From Asparagopsis taxiformis (lineage: Eukaryota > Rhodophyta > Florideophyceae > Bonnemaisoniales > Bonnemaisoniaceae), in contig JALQPE010002563.1 of assembly GCA_030407315.1 (NCBI GenBank), positions 1-64,000 of the forward strand: a stretch of DNA of 64,000 bases, read 5' to 3'. The position numbers were made by a program, and so were the translations under genes. How positions within the stretch are numbered: position 1 is the stretch's first letter; each line of letters opens with the position of its first letter. Below the pieces are notes generated by a model that was given only the letters and a program-made list of their open reading frames with translations, ran no database searches and was not told the DNA's origin. This document shows, in pieces, positions 19,773 to 31,500 of the stretch.

Positions 19773-22700
19773 TATGCTGCAACTTGCCACGACCTTGACA
19801 TTGATAAGGCAATGGATGTTGGACTGCATAACCCTAATGGTGTTAATGTACATTTAAAGCGGATGTATGACGAGGCTATGGAAGCGGGATTGCCCGTAAA
19901 TTTGGGGCCACGTATGCAGCATATACTAACACATCATGCTGATATATTCCGACTGCGATTGGGATCTGACCCACCCGTAAGCATCGAGCCGATGCAGATC
20001 AGGCTGCAGCCGAATGCAGTCCCGGTACGAGTAAGGCTACGTCGCTACACGCAGCAACAGCATGATTTTTTGACCAAAAAGGTGTCTCAACTGGAGCAAC
20101 TTGGTCTGGTTCGGAAGAATAACCAAAGTGCATGGGCATGCGCTCCTCTTCTGGTACCCAAGAAGGGCCCAGAAATGTTTCGGTTCACTACAGACTTGCG
20201 GCCAGTCAACAAAGTAACCATTCCATACGCATGGCCTATGCCAAAAGTTGAGAGCGTCTTGGCCAGACTGGCCGATAGAAGGTGCTTCGCGACTATTGAC
20301 TTGTGCCAGGGCTATTGGCAGTTGCCTTTGGCGGAAGACGCACAAGAATGCCAGAGCTTTATCACTCCGGATGGAGTTTACACACCCACTCGGGTCATGC
20401 ATGGACAGCGCAATGCTGTAGCCTATTGTCAAAGCTCTGTGCAACACATTGGCGAACCAATCATGGAGAATCTGCTTCTTTGGTTGGATGATATACTGAT
20501 TCATGCCACAACAGCAAGTGAGCTGTTGGATGTCATGGAACGATTTTTTGCTTTGTGTAAGCAATTCAATCTGAAGTTGCATGCCGCAAAGTGTCATCTA
20601 TTCATGACAAAAGTACGCTGGTGTGGACGAATTATCAGTATCAACGGTGTTAAGATGGATCCATCAAGGATGGAAGCGTTACTACGCATGCCATATCCAA
20701 AGACATGTGATCAGCTGCAACAGTTCATTTGTGCAGCCGGATGGATGCGCACTGGAATACCACAGTTCACAACTGTAATTGAACCACTGGCTGTGCTTAT
20801 GGAGGAAATTTATAAGATTGCAGGTACAAGGAAGAAGCGCAGACTAACAAAGTACGCCTTAGATGCTAATGGATGGAATCATACTCACAGAGAGGCTTTC
20901 GAAAATGTGAAGCAAGCTTTGGCAAAGTCTGTTGTGTTGGCGCACCCCTCTGCATCAAAACTGATATGTTTATTCACTGATGCCAGTGACAAACACTGGT
21001 CAGGAATCCTGACGCAAGTTCCACCCAATGACATTGATTTACCGTTTGCGGAACAGAAACATCATCCGTTGGCATTCTTGTCTGGATCATTTCACGGCGC
21101 AAGTTCAAGGTGGTCAACTCCTGAAAAGGAAGCAGCAGCTATCATATACAGTGTACAGAGGTTGGACTATCTATTATTGAGACCTGAAGGGTTTCATATA
21201 TTTACAGATCACAGCAATTTGATCTTTATGTTCAATCCAGAGACAGCAGCCACGAGGCTAAACAGGGCCAGTTTCTCCAAAGTACAGAGATGGGGTATGA
21301 TACTCGCACAGTATCAATATACTATCATACATATATCAGGCGAGCAGAACTGTTGGGCCGACTTACTATCACGCTGGGGTGCAACAGAACTTAGAAACAA
21401 GGACGCTGAGCAAGAGCATATGCGAGTAGCATCCTTGTGTCGTGCTCCCCTTTCTCCAGAGTATGATCCCGACTTTACATGGCCGAATAAGGAAGACTTT
21501 TTAGCTTCGCAAGCCGCTGTTGATGATTCAGAGAAGCTGAAAAACGTCTTGAGCATACAGGATGGACTTCTGAAGACTAATTCTGGTGCAATATTCATAC
21601 CTTCTAATGATACGCACATGCAATTACGAGTTTGTGTGGTTGGTCATTGCGGGAAGGCGGGGCATCGTGGATTCGATAGCACGTATGAAGCAATCAAGAG
21701 GTGTTTCTATTGGCCGTCTTTGCGAGCAGACGTCAGGCATTTCTGCAAATCGTGTCTGCACTGTCTGGCAACATCAGGAAGCCAAAGAATTGAGCGCCCA
21801 AGAGGACATGCTATACATGCAACCAAGGTCAACGAGGTAATACATTTTGACTTCTTATATATGGGTGCGAGTGACACAAAGGACCAATACGTCATGATAA
21901 TCAAGGATGATTTGTCGAACTATACATGGTTACAAGCATCAAGGGAAGCTGATGCATTTTCTGCGTCAATTGCATTGCTGAAATGGTTCGCTGCTCTTGG
22001 GACGCCGCGAATATGGGTAAGTGATCGAGGATCACACTTCAAAAATAAGTTGGTTGATTATATTAATCGAGCTATGCATTGTCAACACCACTTTACCACA
22101 CCTAATACTCCTCATGCTAATGGAACTGTTGAACGAGTATGCAGAGAAGTCCTGAGGTGTTGCAGAGCGCTCCTATCCGAGTTCAGGCTGAAGGAAACAG
22201 AGTGGCCGCATGTTCTGCACATTGTGCAATCGGTGCTCAACAACTCTGTAGTTGCAAGCTTGGGAAATCGAGCTCCGATAACTGTGTTTACAGGAAGAGA
22301 GCCAGACAGTCCTTTAAAGTTCCTCTTACCGCCTGCTGTTGCAAAGCCAAGGGCAATTGCAGAGGTGAAGCTACTACAATCAATCAAGATTGAAGGACTA
22401 CACAAGTCATTGGAGGCCATACATCGCGATGTTACAGAGCGAAAAACGAAGCAAAGGTGTGCAGATGTAAAAAGGCATAATGCAAAAACGTTTGTACATG
22501 AAACCAACTTTGATGTTGGCGACTTTGTTTTGGTAGGGAAGCGACTGAATAAGGATGGGCATAAGTTGCAGATGCAGTGGTTGGGACCCCAGCGAGTTTT
22601 GCGGGAGGAGTCGGAATGGGTATATGAGTGTGAGGATTTAATCAATGGAAAGGTTTCATTGGTACACGCGAACAGGTTGAAATTCTATGCAGACTCACAG

Positions 22701-23039
22701 CTCAATGTTACACAAGAACTACTGGATACTATAGACCACAATGATCGGCATTATAATACTGTGTCCAGACTTCTGGATTTGCGTTATAATCGCGCCAAGA
22801 AATGCTACGAAGTGCAAGTATCATGGAGAGGGTTTAGTCATGAAGAGCCGACGTGGGAGCCAATTTATAATATGGAAGAGGACATACCTGATATGCTGCG
22901 CAAGTTTCTGGAAAGCTATCCAGACAAAGGAAAAGTGCAGAGAGCATTGGGTTCTCTCGCGGGAGTAGCTCGCACTGAAAGAGAGGAGTGTAGACCGGCG
23001 AAACCTGGTCCAACAGAATTGGCAAATGGCATTGAATGA
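19773..23039 (+). CDS. RT-RNase H-integrase-chromodomain polyprotein of gypsy element 3
   Basis: Open frame directly after the TAG at 19770; the first ATG is at 19812 (1075 codons). Reverse transcriptase shows FRFTTDLRPVNK and the WLDD active site (LLWLDDILIHA). RNase H shows FTDASDKHW and FTDHSN. Integrase has an HHCC finger ending CKSCLHC and the core HFDFLY, WVSDRGSHFKN and NGTVERVCRE. The C-terminal chromodomain has VSWRGFSHEEPTWEPIY. The last 16 codons run into the 3' LTR (from 22989), so the LTR is partly coding. Closest to element 2 by eye, but with different LTRs and many substitutions, hence a separate family. Confidence 0.93.
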   Translation, partial: YAATCHDLDIDKAMDVGLHNPNGVNVHLKRMYDEAMEAGLPVNLGPRMQHILTHHADIFRLRLGSDPPVSIEPMQIRLQPNAVPVRVRLRRYTQQQHDFLTKKVSQLEQLGLVRKNNQSAWACAPLLVPKKGPEMFRFTTDLRPVNKVTIPYAWPMPKVESVLARLADRRCFATIDLCQGYWQLPLAEDAQECQSFITPDGVYTPTRVMHGQRNAVAYCQSSVQHIGEPIMENLLLWLDDILIHATTASELLDVMERFFALCKQFNLKLHAAKCHLFMTKVRWCGRIISINGVKMDPSRMEALLRMPYPKTCDQLQQFICAAGWMRTGIPQFTTVIEPLAVLMEEIYKIAGTRKKRRLTKYALDANGWNHTHREAFENVKQALAKSVVLAHPSASKLICLFTDASDKHWSGILTQVPPNDIDLPFAEQKHHPLAFLSGSFHGASSRWSTPEKEAAAIIYSVQRLDYLLLRPEGFHIFTDHSNLIFMFNPETAATRLNRASFSKVQRWGMILAQYQYTIIHISGEQNCWADLLSRWGATELRNKDAEQEHMRVASLCRAPLSPEYDPDFTWPNKEDFLASQAAVDDSEKLKNVLSIQDGLLKTNSGAIFIPSNDTHMQLRVCVVGHCGKAGHRGFDSTYEAIKRCFYWPSLRADVRHFCKSCLHCLATSGSQRIERPRGHAIHATKVNEVIHFDFLYMGASDTKDQYVMIIKDDLSNYTWLQASREADAFSASIALLKWFAALGTPRIWVSDRGSHFKNKLVDYINRAMHCQHHFTTPNTPHANGTVERVCREVLRCCRALLSEFRLKETEWPHVLHIVQSVLNNSVVASLGNRAPITVFTGREPDSPLKFLLPPAVAKPRAIAEVKLLQSIKIEGLHKSLEAIHRDVTERKTKQRCADVKRHNAKTFVHETNFDVGDFVLVGKRLNKDGHKLQMQWLGPQRVLREESEWVYECEDLINGKVSLVHANRLKFYADSQLNVTQELLDTIDHNDRHYNTVSRLLDLRYNRAKKCYEVQVSWRGFSHEEPTWEPIYNMEEDIPDMLRKFLESYPDKGKVQRALGSLAGVARTEREECRPAKPGPTELANGIE

Positions 23040-23384
23040 TTGGGGTAAGTTGTTTTCAGTGCCGGATTACTGATATATGGATCTCCAATTAATAACATTA
23101 TTCAATGTCGTTAATTAACGGGAGAATAACGGCCTATTCAATATACACTCGAGTTCGGTACCATTCAGCATGCGTCTATGCTGAATGACTATTACAGCAG
23201 CTGAAACGATCCCGGAATCAGTACAGCACACTGCTTGTCATCACAAGCACCACGCGGCAGTAGTAGAAGATGTTCGGGGTATAAATACACCAAGGTAGCG
23301 ATGGTAGTAGGGGAATAGAAAAAGCGGGCTCAGGAGCCCTAACAGACGGATTAAAGGAACACGGCTAAGGCTGTTCCAGCTATA
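22989..23384 (+). repeat. 3' LTR of gypsy element 3
   Basis: A 396-bp copy of 17728-18123, without differences by eye. The polypurine tract GAAAGAGAGGAG lies directly before it. The pol stop codon is inside the LTR at 23037-23039. Confidence 0.95.
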
Positions 23385-23703
23385 TCACCTCTTCAACAAG
23401 CATTATATCCAGCCTGTCATCAAATACCCTTCTGGTTTTTTTCCCTGCTTCTAACCGCCCATCGCCTCTGTCCGTACTACTTAATTCTTCGGAATCTATA
23501 CCATGCCCGTTTCGACCAGACAGGACGAAATTTCTGGAGGGAGTGATCCCGCAATCCTGATTGTCATCTGCGTCATTCAAATTGACCTGGGTTTGGAAAT
23601 TCTCTGCCGTACCAGGGTTGATACCAACGTTTCCTGTGTAAGACTGATCATCACCAACAAGAGATGAAAATTGTACCCTGCTGCTATTGTCTGTTGAAGA
23701 CAT
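23385..23703 (-). pseudogene. N-terminal part of the Myb/SANT-like gene, cut by gypsy element 3
   Basis: Minus-strand frame from ATG at 23703; the frame is open up to 23781 but without an earlier ATG. It encodes a Ser/Asn/Asp-rich, probably disordered N-terminus and then the start of the Myb/SANT-like domain (VFDDRLDIMLVEEV). The protein breaks exactly at the element 3 target site; the reading continues at 17727 with MRNGVHTSTK. Confidence 0.75.
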
Positions 23704-24610
23704 CTTGACTGGATTCTGAGCACGAACACCCCAACCCCAGATCTTTATGGACCTAGAGTCTTTCAGATCTAGTGTTGCCACTTGGCATGTTTGTTCCCAA
23801 CTTCACCGCCACCAATTTGCATACGCTATCCTTGGCGCTTTCTTCCGCATATTTCCATTGTAGATGAGTCTACAAAATTCATTAATGTTAAATTTCTAGC
23901 TCGGTGCAGAGACCATGGCGAGGTTTTAGCAATGCATCAGCACTGTAGTGCCCTAGGAGAAATAGGCCATGGTGAAATTTGAGTCACTGTAGAACTCCAC
24001 TGCAGGAAAAGATTCCATCCCCATTGCAGATCGTGCGACTGACTGGACTAAGGAATTTCCATTTGCTTTGTTGTATTTTAGATGGTTTTCTCACGAGATC
24101 ATCAAGGTACTCTAATAATACCGTTGCGTTTGAGACTATGGATGGTTGAGATTTCTTCACTATGCCACTGCCTTCAATGCATCAACGCGTTTAATATGTC
24201 GAGCCGATGTGGGCTCTTTAATGATTTTCCAAACTTGTCAGAGCATGAGAATCACCTCTCACCGACGCCGACGGGGAACCTCTACAATATTTGCGCATGA
24301 TTGTGTTTCGCCCAGTAGCGAGATGGAAAAGCGACTATTCGGAAGTTTGGTCCTGGGTTAGAGTACAGTTTAAGACTACTGAAATGAATGTACAAAAGCA
24401 AATTCGTGGTTGATGGCACCATCAATAAAACAGGTATCGGAAGGCTGCAGGTTCAGCAGAAGAGCCACGTCAATGCAGTAGGACTGGTGTATTGCATGTT
24501 AGAATTGGTGGATAGGAGTGTTAATTTTCAGTCTTGTGTCATAGCTCGAGAGTGGTTTGCATCATCACTGGATCAGCTTGGACCAGTTCATCACAGCTCC
24601 ACATAGTCAA
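23704..24610. other. flank between the Myb-like gene and the giant element; no supported gene
   Basis: Only short ORFs of at most 72 codons are present, without recognisable domains. The left end is probably the promoter of the minus-strand Myb/SANT-like gene. Confidence 0.45.
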
Positions 24611-24900
24611 CGTCTGTGTTCTCGGAAATGGACGCGGACGTCCACAACCTCTAGTACACCTAGTATTACTAGGCGGACGTCCATGTTCTCCAGTATTTTT
24701 GGATGTCCGCCTAGAACCGGACGTCCATGCGGTCTAGTACGTCTAGTATTACTAGGGCGACATTCATTGTTTCTAGTACCACGGATGTCCCCCTCGGGAT
24801 GGACTTCCGCCATGTCTATGTCCACCTAGGACGGGCGCCGGTTCAGAAATTCAAAAATTTCGACCCCAGAAATTTCTGCCGCCGTGCTCGACATGGATGT
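24611..24900 (+). repeat. left terminus and subterminal repeats of the giant element
   Basis: After the terminal repeat there are many variants of GGACGTCC/GGATGTCC (near 24637, 24675, 24702, 24718, 24783 and 24893), alternating with CTAGTA-type motifs (CTAGTACACCTAGTATTACTAG). Dense degenerate short motifs at both ends are typical of transposase-binding subterminal regions in CACTA-type elements. Confidence 0.8.
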
Positions 24901-24939
24901 CCGCATCCATCACGGCGACCACTCTATTTTTCCTTGTCG

Positions 24940-25949
24940 GTCGACTCCAATTTCGTCTTTAATTTTTTCATCCTCTCGCTCACACCCCCTTCCTGTTGGT
25001 GCTCACCTCCCCCGTACTGTACCTCAAACACCCCCAATACCACTCTAGCACGCATTTTCAGATACCTATCCCCGCTTCCACGGTGCACACCTCCATTCCA
25101 TACCTACTTTTCTGCTCTACCGTACAGATTTCGTATAACCAGTCCTCATACTACCTCAGAATAGGGCAAAACACCCCCTATCTCCTCGACCATGCTCTCC
25201 CCCATCACCTTTGAAACGTATTGTTCTTCAGTACCCTCTCTCCTCTACCCTCAACCCCTCTCCTTCGCCCTCTACACAAACTTCCCCTGCAGCTTACTCT
25301 TCCAAAACCTCTCACTCCCCATCCCGTACCCGACCTGCTCCACCCCTCCCTCCCTCAGCTGCTCCATGCCCCCACGCCATCCGCATCTTCGATACCGTAT
25401 ACACCACCACCACCGGCCCACGCTCCCGCACTGCGGGGTGGCTCCCCCGCCGTATCCCCAGAAACCTCCCCGCTCTGAAACACATATCAACCCCCCACTT
25501 CGCACCCTTCCTCCCACTCCCCTCCCTCCCCAAATACAATAACCCCCTTCTTCTCCATCACATCCCCACTCACCACAGCCAGAACAGACGCCACCCCCTC
25601 CCCTTCTTTCTCCTCACTTTCCTAAAAACCCCTCCTCTCGGCGCCTTCAACCGCACCCTCCTACGGTCCCACCTAAACACCTCCTCCGCCCTCACTACCC
25701 CAACACCCCGCAGCGTCTCCCCAATCCCCATAATATGCTTGTCGGCACTCCTCTCCGAATCACAATCCATTCTAAACCCGCACTCCGTACATTTCCACCT
25801 CCCCCTGTACCATCCCAAGATTCCATCCCCCCACAGAACACATCCTCATACCACAGAAGAATTTTCTTCCTCTCATACCTCATCCATAAAACCTCCATCA
25901 GCTCCATGTAAATTTCGATGAAAATATTTTCTCTACTATGCAATCTCAA
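24940..25949 (-). other. strand-biased pyrimidine-rich region with a possible zinc-finger ORF on the minus strand
   Basis: The + strand is strongly C-rich, giving long Pro/Ser/Leu ORFs on + (for example 25211-25921) that look like low-complexity artefacts. The minus strand reads more like protein: 25570-25818 has WKCTECGFRMDCDSERSADKH, a possible zinc-binding motif, followed by arginine-rich sequence. A neighbouring frame (25695-25949) has RYERKKILLWYEDVF. After the first minus-strand ORF the sequence is GTGGTGAGTGGG, which resembles a splice donor. A small intron-containing or decayed fifth gene is possible. The same region recurs unchanged at 63400-64000. Confidence 0.35.
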
Positions 25950-26213
25950 ACATGTATGAGCCTATGCCTTTCCGCTTTGTCAACCCTGAATATTGGTACT
26001 CATGTATTCATAAAATAGGGCCACCCACATCCCTATCCCGTTCTGCAAGCTTTACAAACCACTAGACGCATACTCCACAACTATACAACAAACACTACTC
26101 GCTATTTCAGACGACGCGGTACACAAGTAGCGTAGTGTCAACCTTCCGTGACGCCTTCCCTGATGCGTACAAGTGGGAAACACGTCTAGACGTATATCAG
26201 AAGTGAGTGCGGG

Positions 26214-28165
26214 AATTTTCGGCACAGGAGATGCTGGGCCACCAAATTGATTTTTCGGAAATTTTAGAATTTCTGGGCTGGCCAGCAATGCAATCGAGCT
26301 GGACATCCACCGGACGTCCATTTCAGGTTGGTCGCGAGAGGGTGGGGCGGGACCATGATGAAACAAGGACCAAGACCTTTCCCTGACGTGTTGAGCCTGA
26401 AATCGACCCTTCGTGAGACGCGATTTTGGCTTACAGTTGGTGCTAATAGAAGCCAGTGATAGCCCCGATCGGGGCGGCAGCCGGCTCCGGCTTACAGTTG
26501 GTGCTTACAGACGCCAGTGATAGCCCCCGATCGGGGCCGGCGGTCGGTTCCTGGGGCCGTTGTGGCCAAATTAGACACCTTGATTTGAATTAAAATTTGG
26601 GCTATTCTCAAAAACATGCACATGTGAACATGTTTTTGAGATGGGGGTGTGCCGTACGGCACAATCGACCGCCCAAATCGTTGATTTTTGCAAGATTTTT
26701 TGTGCCCGAAATTTTAGAATTTCTGGGCTGGCCAGCAGTGCATCTGAGCTGGACATCCACCGGACGTCCATTTCAGGTTGGTCGTGTGCTGCCTACATCC
26801 ACGCATTGCAGAAACTAAGCCAGCGGGTTCACTACTAATACAAAGTACACGGAATATGAGTAACGTGATAGGTGAGTAGTGTTTGTGTTGAGGGAGTAAG
26901 GCGGGACCATTATGAAACACGGAAGAAGATGCGTACCTAGCATAACTTAGGCTTGAAGCCTGGAATCGACCCATCTTTCGGCGCCATTTAGCCTCACAGT
27001 TAGTGCTTACAGAAGCCAGTGATGACCCCGCTCGGGGCGGCGGTCGGTTCCTGGGGCCGTTGTGGCCAAATTAGACACCCTGATTTGAATTAAAATTTGG
27101 GCTATTCTCAAAAACATGCACATGTGAACATGTTTTTGAAATGGGGGTGTGCCGTACGGCACAATCGACCGCCCAAATCGATGATTTTTTACAATTTTTT
27201 GTGCCCGAAATTTTAGAATTTCTGGGCTGGCCAGCAATGCAATCGAGCTGGACATCCACCGGACGTCCATTTCAGGTTGGTCGTGAGAGAGTGGGGCGGG
27301 ACCATGATGGAACAAGGACCAAGACCTGTCCCTGGCGTATTGAGCCTGAAATTGACCCTTCGTCAGACGCGATTTTGCCTTACAGTTGGTGCTTACAGAA
27401 GCCAGTGATAGCCCCGATCGGGGCGGTGGCCGGTTCCTGGGGCCGTTGTGGCCAAATTAGACACCCTGATTTGAATTAAAATTTGGGCTATTCTCAAAAA
27501 CATGCACATGTGAACATGTTTTTGAGATGGGGGTGTGCCGTACGGCACAATCGACCCGCCCAAATCGATGTTTTTGCAATTTTTTTGTGCCCGAAATTGT
27601 AGAATTTCTGGGCTGGCCAGCAGTGCATCTGAGATGGACATCCACCGGACGTCCATTTCAGGTTGGTCGTGTGCTGCCTACATCCACGCATTGCAGCAAC
27701 TAAGCAGCGGGTTCACTACTCATACAAAGTGCACGGAATACGAGTAACGTGATAGGTGAGTAGTGTTTGTGTTGAGGAGTAAGGCGGGACCATGATGAAC
27801 AGGGAAAACGATGTCACCCTAGCATAACTTAGGCTTCAAGCCTGGAATCGACCCATCGTTAGGCGCCATTTAGCCTTACAGTTAGTGCTTACAGAAGCCA
27901 GTGATGGCCCCGCTCGGGGCGGCGGCCGGTTCCTGGGGCCGTTGTGGCCAAATTAGACACCCTGATTTGAATTAAAATTTGGGCTATTCTCAAAAACATG
28001 CACATGTGAACATGTTTTTGAGATGGGGGTGTGCCGTACGGCACAATCGACCGCCCAAATCGATGTTTTTTGCAATATTTTTTTGTGCCCGAAATTGTAG
28101 AATTTCTGGGCCGGCCAGGAATGCATCTGAGTTGGACATCCACCGGACGTCCATTTCAGGTGATC
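26214..28165 (+). repeat. palindrome-centred repeat array 1 (four forward copies)
   Basis: Four full units of about 190 bp plus a partial first unit. Each contains a foldback CTCAAAAACATG...CATGTTTTTGAG, the 16-bp palindrome TGTGCCGTACGGCACA (26648, 27148, 27534, 28030), and ends with CCACCGGACGTCC. Palindrome spacing alternates 500, 386 and 496 bp because two kinds of spacer alternate. Both spacer kinds share GGGGCGG, GGTTCCTGGGGCCGTTGTGG and GCTTACAGAAGCCAGTGA. No coding function is evident. Confidence 0.9.
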
Positions 28166-28520
28166 GTGTATCGTGCACGTCCAGCCATTACCAGAAGCAA
28201 GTTGGCGATGAAGCACGTATAAACCCAATTGTTCTGCTATTTCTAGCATAGACCATCGAGTCTAGAGATGTGAGGGAATCGTCCTGGAATCATGCTCCAA
28301 CCCACTAGGGAATGGACAATCTAGTTTGAAAGCATGGAACGGAAGTGCATTATAGTAGGTTCATAGATTGAAAGTGATAAAGGAGATGATTATATTCTCG
28401 ATAATTGTTTGCTAAAGTAGTTGTTGTTAAGATATCTAGCCGTCGGAAAACTGTTCTTCCTCTTCGTCCTCACTATATAGGATCTAGAATAGGCGTTGTC
28501 GGCAACTGTGGAGGAATAGC

Positions 28521-31500
28521 TCAAGATGAATTTACACTCGGTGTGTGGGTTCTCTTCTTGCGAGGTTCTGTCGTCTTCATCCGCATGATTCGGAGCTGCC
28601 CTGTCTTCGGCCTACCATCTTTCTTGACCGGGATGGGAACAACTGTCTTGTGGCGAACATTGACAGGTGCCGGTTGACTTTGCCTGGCAGACCGGCGCGG
28701 AGCATTGGCGATGACTTCTTCTTCGAATCCCAACCGCCTGATGAAACCAAACGAAACATTGTCGGGAATCGGATACGACGCATTCCTGAAATACGTGTGA
28801 TACCTCGTTGTCGTGTGTGACACAACTCTGTCGACATGCCCTGCCCCGGCATGTTGTACATGGCCGTGACCGATGAAGACTGAACGTGGCGGAACGATTA
28901 CCTTCTTCAGCTTCATCGTCTTGGCGTACATATCTAATTCCAGCGCTTTGGAAAAGACGTACTTGTGGGACCCTGGACACACCCAGATAGGGAATGGGTC
29001 ATCTCCGTTGGCAATAACAAAGTAACCCGGAAGTTGATCTTTGCGGTCGCGAGGAGGAACAGGGAAATCATTGTGTGGGACCTGCCGAGGACACCCCTTT
29101 CCCGTTATCAAAAACCGTCCCCCAGATGCCGGCATGACAAGTTTTTCTCCCGGTAAACCGCACTCCTCCAGCCCTATCAGCCGGACAAGGATTCCCAACC
29201 ACACATCCAGCAGGGCTCGCCGCGTCACAAACTTGAACCGGTCGATATGCGTCTCATCGTTCTCGGCATAGTCAACCAGGCAGTGGCGCGTAGACGTGAA
29301 GCGAGCCCTCCCCTCATTCCGGTTCTTCTCATCTGTTTCATCGTCCCCCGTATTGACAATGGGACTCCACAGCTGCCGGTTCCCAGGGTCCTTGTGCACC
29401 TGCTCCCCCTCCCACGTTCCCAAAAAGTACCGAAACAATTCCTGGTTAGGAATTTCTTCCATGAGACCCAAGTCAAATGGGAACTTGTCCGACGCATCGA
29501 GGTAGCTTACATCCGCGAAATTGTGCATCACCGTATACCCTCGCTCGTTGATTTCCGTTCGGCAATTGTGGAAGTACGCCATACCAGTGCCGGCCTCATA
29601 CGAATCCTTCCAGCTTGTAGACATTCGCGCAACCTGGGCGAAGTCCAGCCTCGAGGGTAGAAACGTCGATGTAGGCTCACACATCGCCTTGGCAGCCATC
29701 TTCCACGCTGCGAAAAACATCGGATAGACGTGATCGATTTCGAATAGCACACGAGCCCGATGTTCTTCCGGAATATGCAGCCCCTCAAACACAGGGTCCA
29801 TCGCCACTTGCTTCAAATACCTCACCTCTCTGCCCTCCTCATCGATTTCCACACTCTCCAATAACAACCTGAGCTCAATCGGGGGCAGACAGCCAACCCT
29901 CACCGATGCGATGACATCCGCGGGACGCTGCGCCAGATGATGCCCTTCAGCTCGGTCTTTGACTTCGAAATCGTCAGGAAGAGACGGCATACGGTCGTCG
30001 AACAGGAGGTCGTCTTCAGAAGGAGAGTCACGAACGATGTAACCGTCTTCATCGACTTCCACTCCTTCCGGAACAGTGAATGTAATTGTCACTTCGCGGA
30101 CCCCCTTGCTTTCGACTTGGCCCTCGTCTGCACCCTGTTTGTCTTCCTCGTCCGAAGCGGTATGGACAGATTCTTGGTTGGAGGGAGTCGCACCAGCACG
30201 TTGGTTATCTTGGGGGACAATCTCAACGGCAGAATCGGGGGAACGGGCGGAGTCTTCGTCAACCTCATCACCGGAAGCAGTGGCTTGTTGTTGATCGGTG
30301 GGTTTATCAACAACGGCCTGCTCTTCTTCCCCGGCGGATTGTTGTACCACAACCGGCTCTTCTTCCTCGAGGCGTGTGCTCCCCGTCGAGCGAAGTCGCT
30401 GTGAACGGCGGCGGATGCCATGCGAAGCAGGCTCATGTTCGACATTCCGCTGCTTCTTGTGAGTGAGTCTCACATTGGCAGCAGAAGGGCGGCGTTTGCG
30501 TCGAGCCTTAGTCTTCTTCTTCAATGTCGGATTGAAAAACTCTTTCAAGTTCGTTTCCAAATCCTGTAAACGCGTGGTTCTCCGTCGCATTCGAACCTCA
30601 CTGCTCCGGTCGTCCCCTCTATACATTGCAATGGCATTGGTGAGATGCCATTGCAACTCCTTCGGCTGCTTAACCGACCCAATTGCCATCTCTGTGCTCA
30701 GAAATGACTTGCGCATAATACTCTTTGGGCGCCCAAACGCAGCGTACAGAGAATTTGCTATTGCAGTCACGCGACGGACGTATGTATAAAAGTCGTTCAC
30801 GTCAAAGCGTCCATCCGGACGTCCACCATGAGCAGGGTTCAAGTACTCCGAAAGACCACGCAAGACGAAGACAAAGTTTTCTTCCAGCAACTCGCGCACT
30901 ATCTTGTGGTCCAGGTGCGTTATCCCAATCTCGTTGCGGCGCTCGGAATTGTTCAGCTCACGCAACACGTCGTCGAGAACAGGATGCTTCAGCGTTGCTA
31001 TAGCCAAACGCGTCCACCGCCGAGCCGTGTTCGTTGAATTCATCATCCCCATGAACTGCGCCTCGAACAATGTTCGGATGACATCAGACTCACGCAAGTC
31101 GCCAGCGTTTTCCACGTTGTTTGCAACAGCAATCGTACGGATGAACTGCTGGATGGACGACAAGATTCGAACCAGGGAGCGCTCCGTCAGTTGCGTCCCA
31201 GTCGTATGGTTCGACTCTGCACTCTTGTGGATGATCTCATGAGGCTGGAGATCACTGTCGTCCTTGCGGCGAAGGTAGTACACATCCAGAGGCTGAGTAA
31301 CCCAGCGCAAGCGGTTTGCCTCCTGTGGCAGCTTGGTTCTGTGCATACGGGTGAGGCGCGTGAAGTCATCCGCAATGCTATGCATAGCATTGAGACGATG
31401 CAGTCCGTCGATCACGGTCACGTTCGCATTGGCATGGAATTTGCCATTCTGGAACAGACGCGTGTCGGCGGACAAATGCGTGTTCTGCGACCTCAGCACC

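Larger units (their letters stand above)
17728..23384 (+). mobile_element. Ty3/gypsy chromovirus (element 3) with identical LTRs
   Basis: The element is 5657 bp with 396-bp LTRs that are identical by eye and a target duplication ATCAC (17723-17727; 23384-23388, one base shared with the LTR end). Coding capacity is broken in gag by a frame change and by one TAG between protease and RT. Identical LTRs say the insertion is very recent, so these lesions may have been copied from a defective parent or be reading artefacts. Confidence 0.95.

Noticed and set aside
25211..25921. A 236-codon proline/serine-rich + strand ORF
   Set aside because: The whole region is pyrimidine-rich in all + frames, and no start context or domain supports a protein; the minus strand reads better.
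26597..28251. Recurrent ORFs of 60-110 codons with similar translations (MGYSQKHAHV and relatives)
   Set aside because: They arise because the palindrome-centred repeat is copied; frames change between copies and both strands give equal ORFs.
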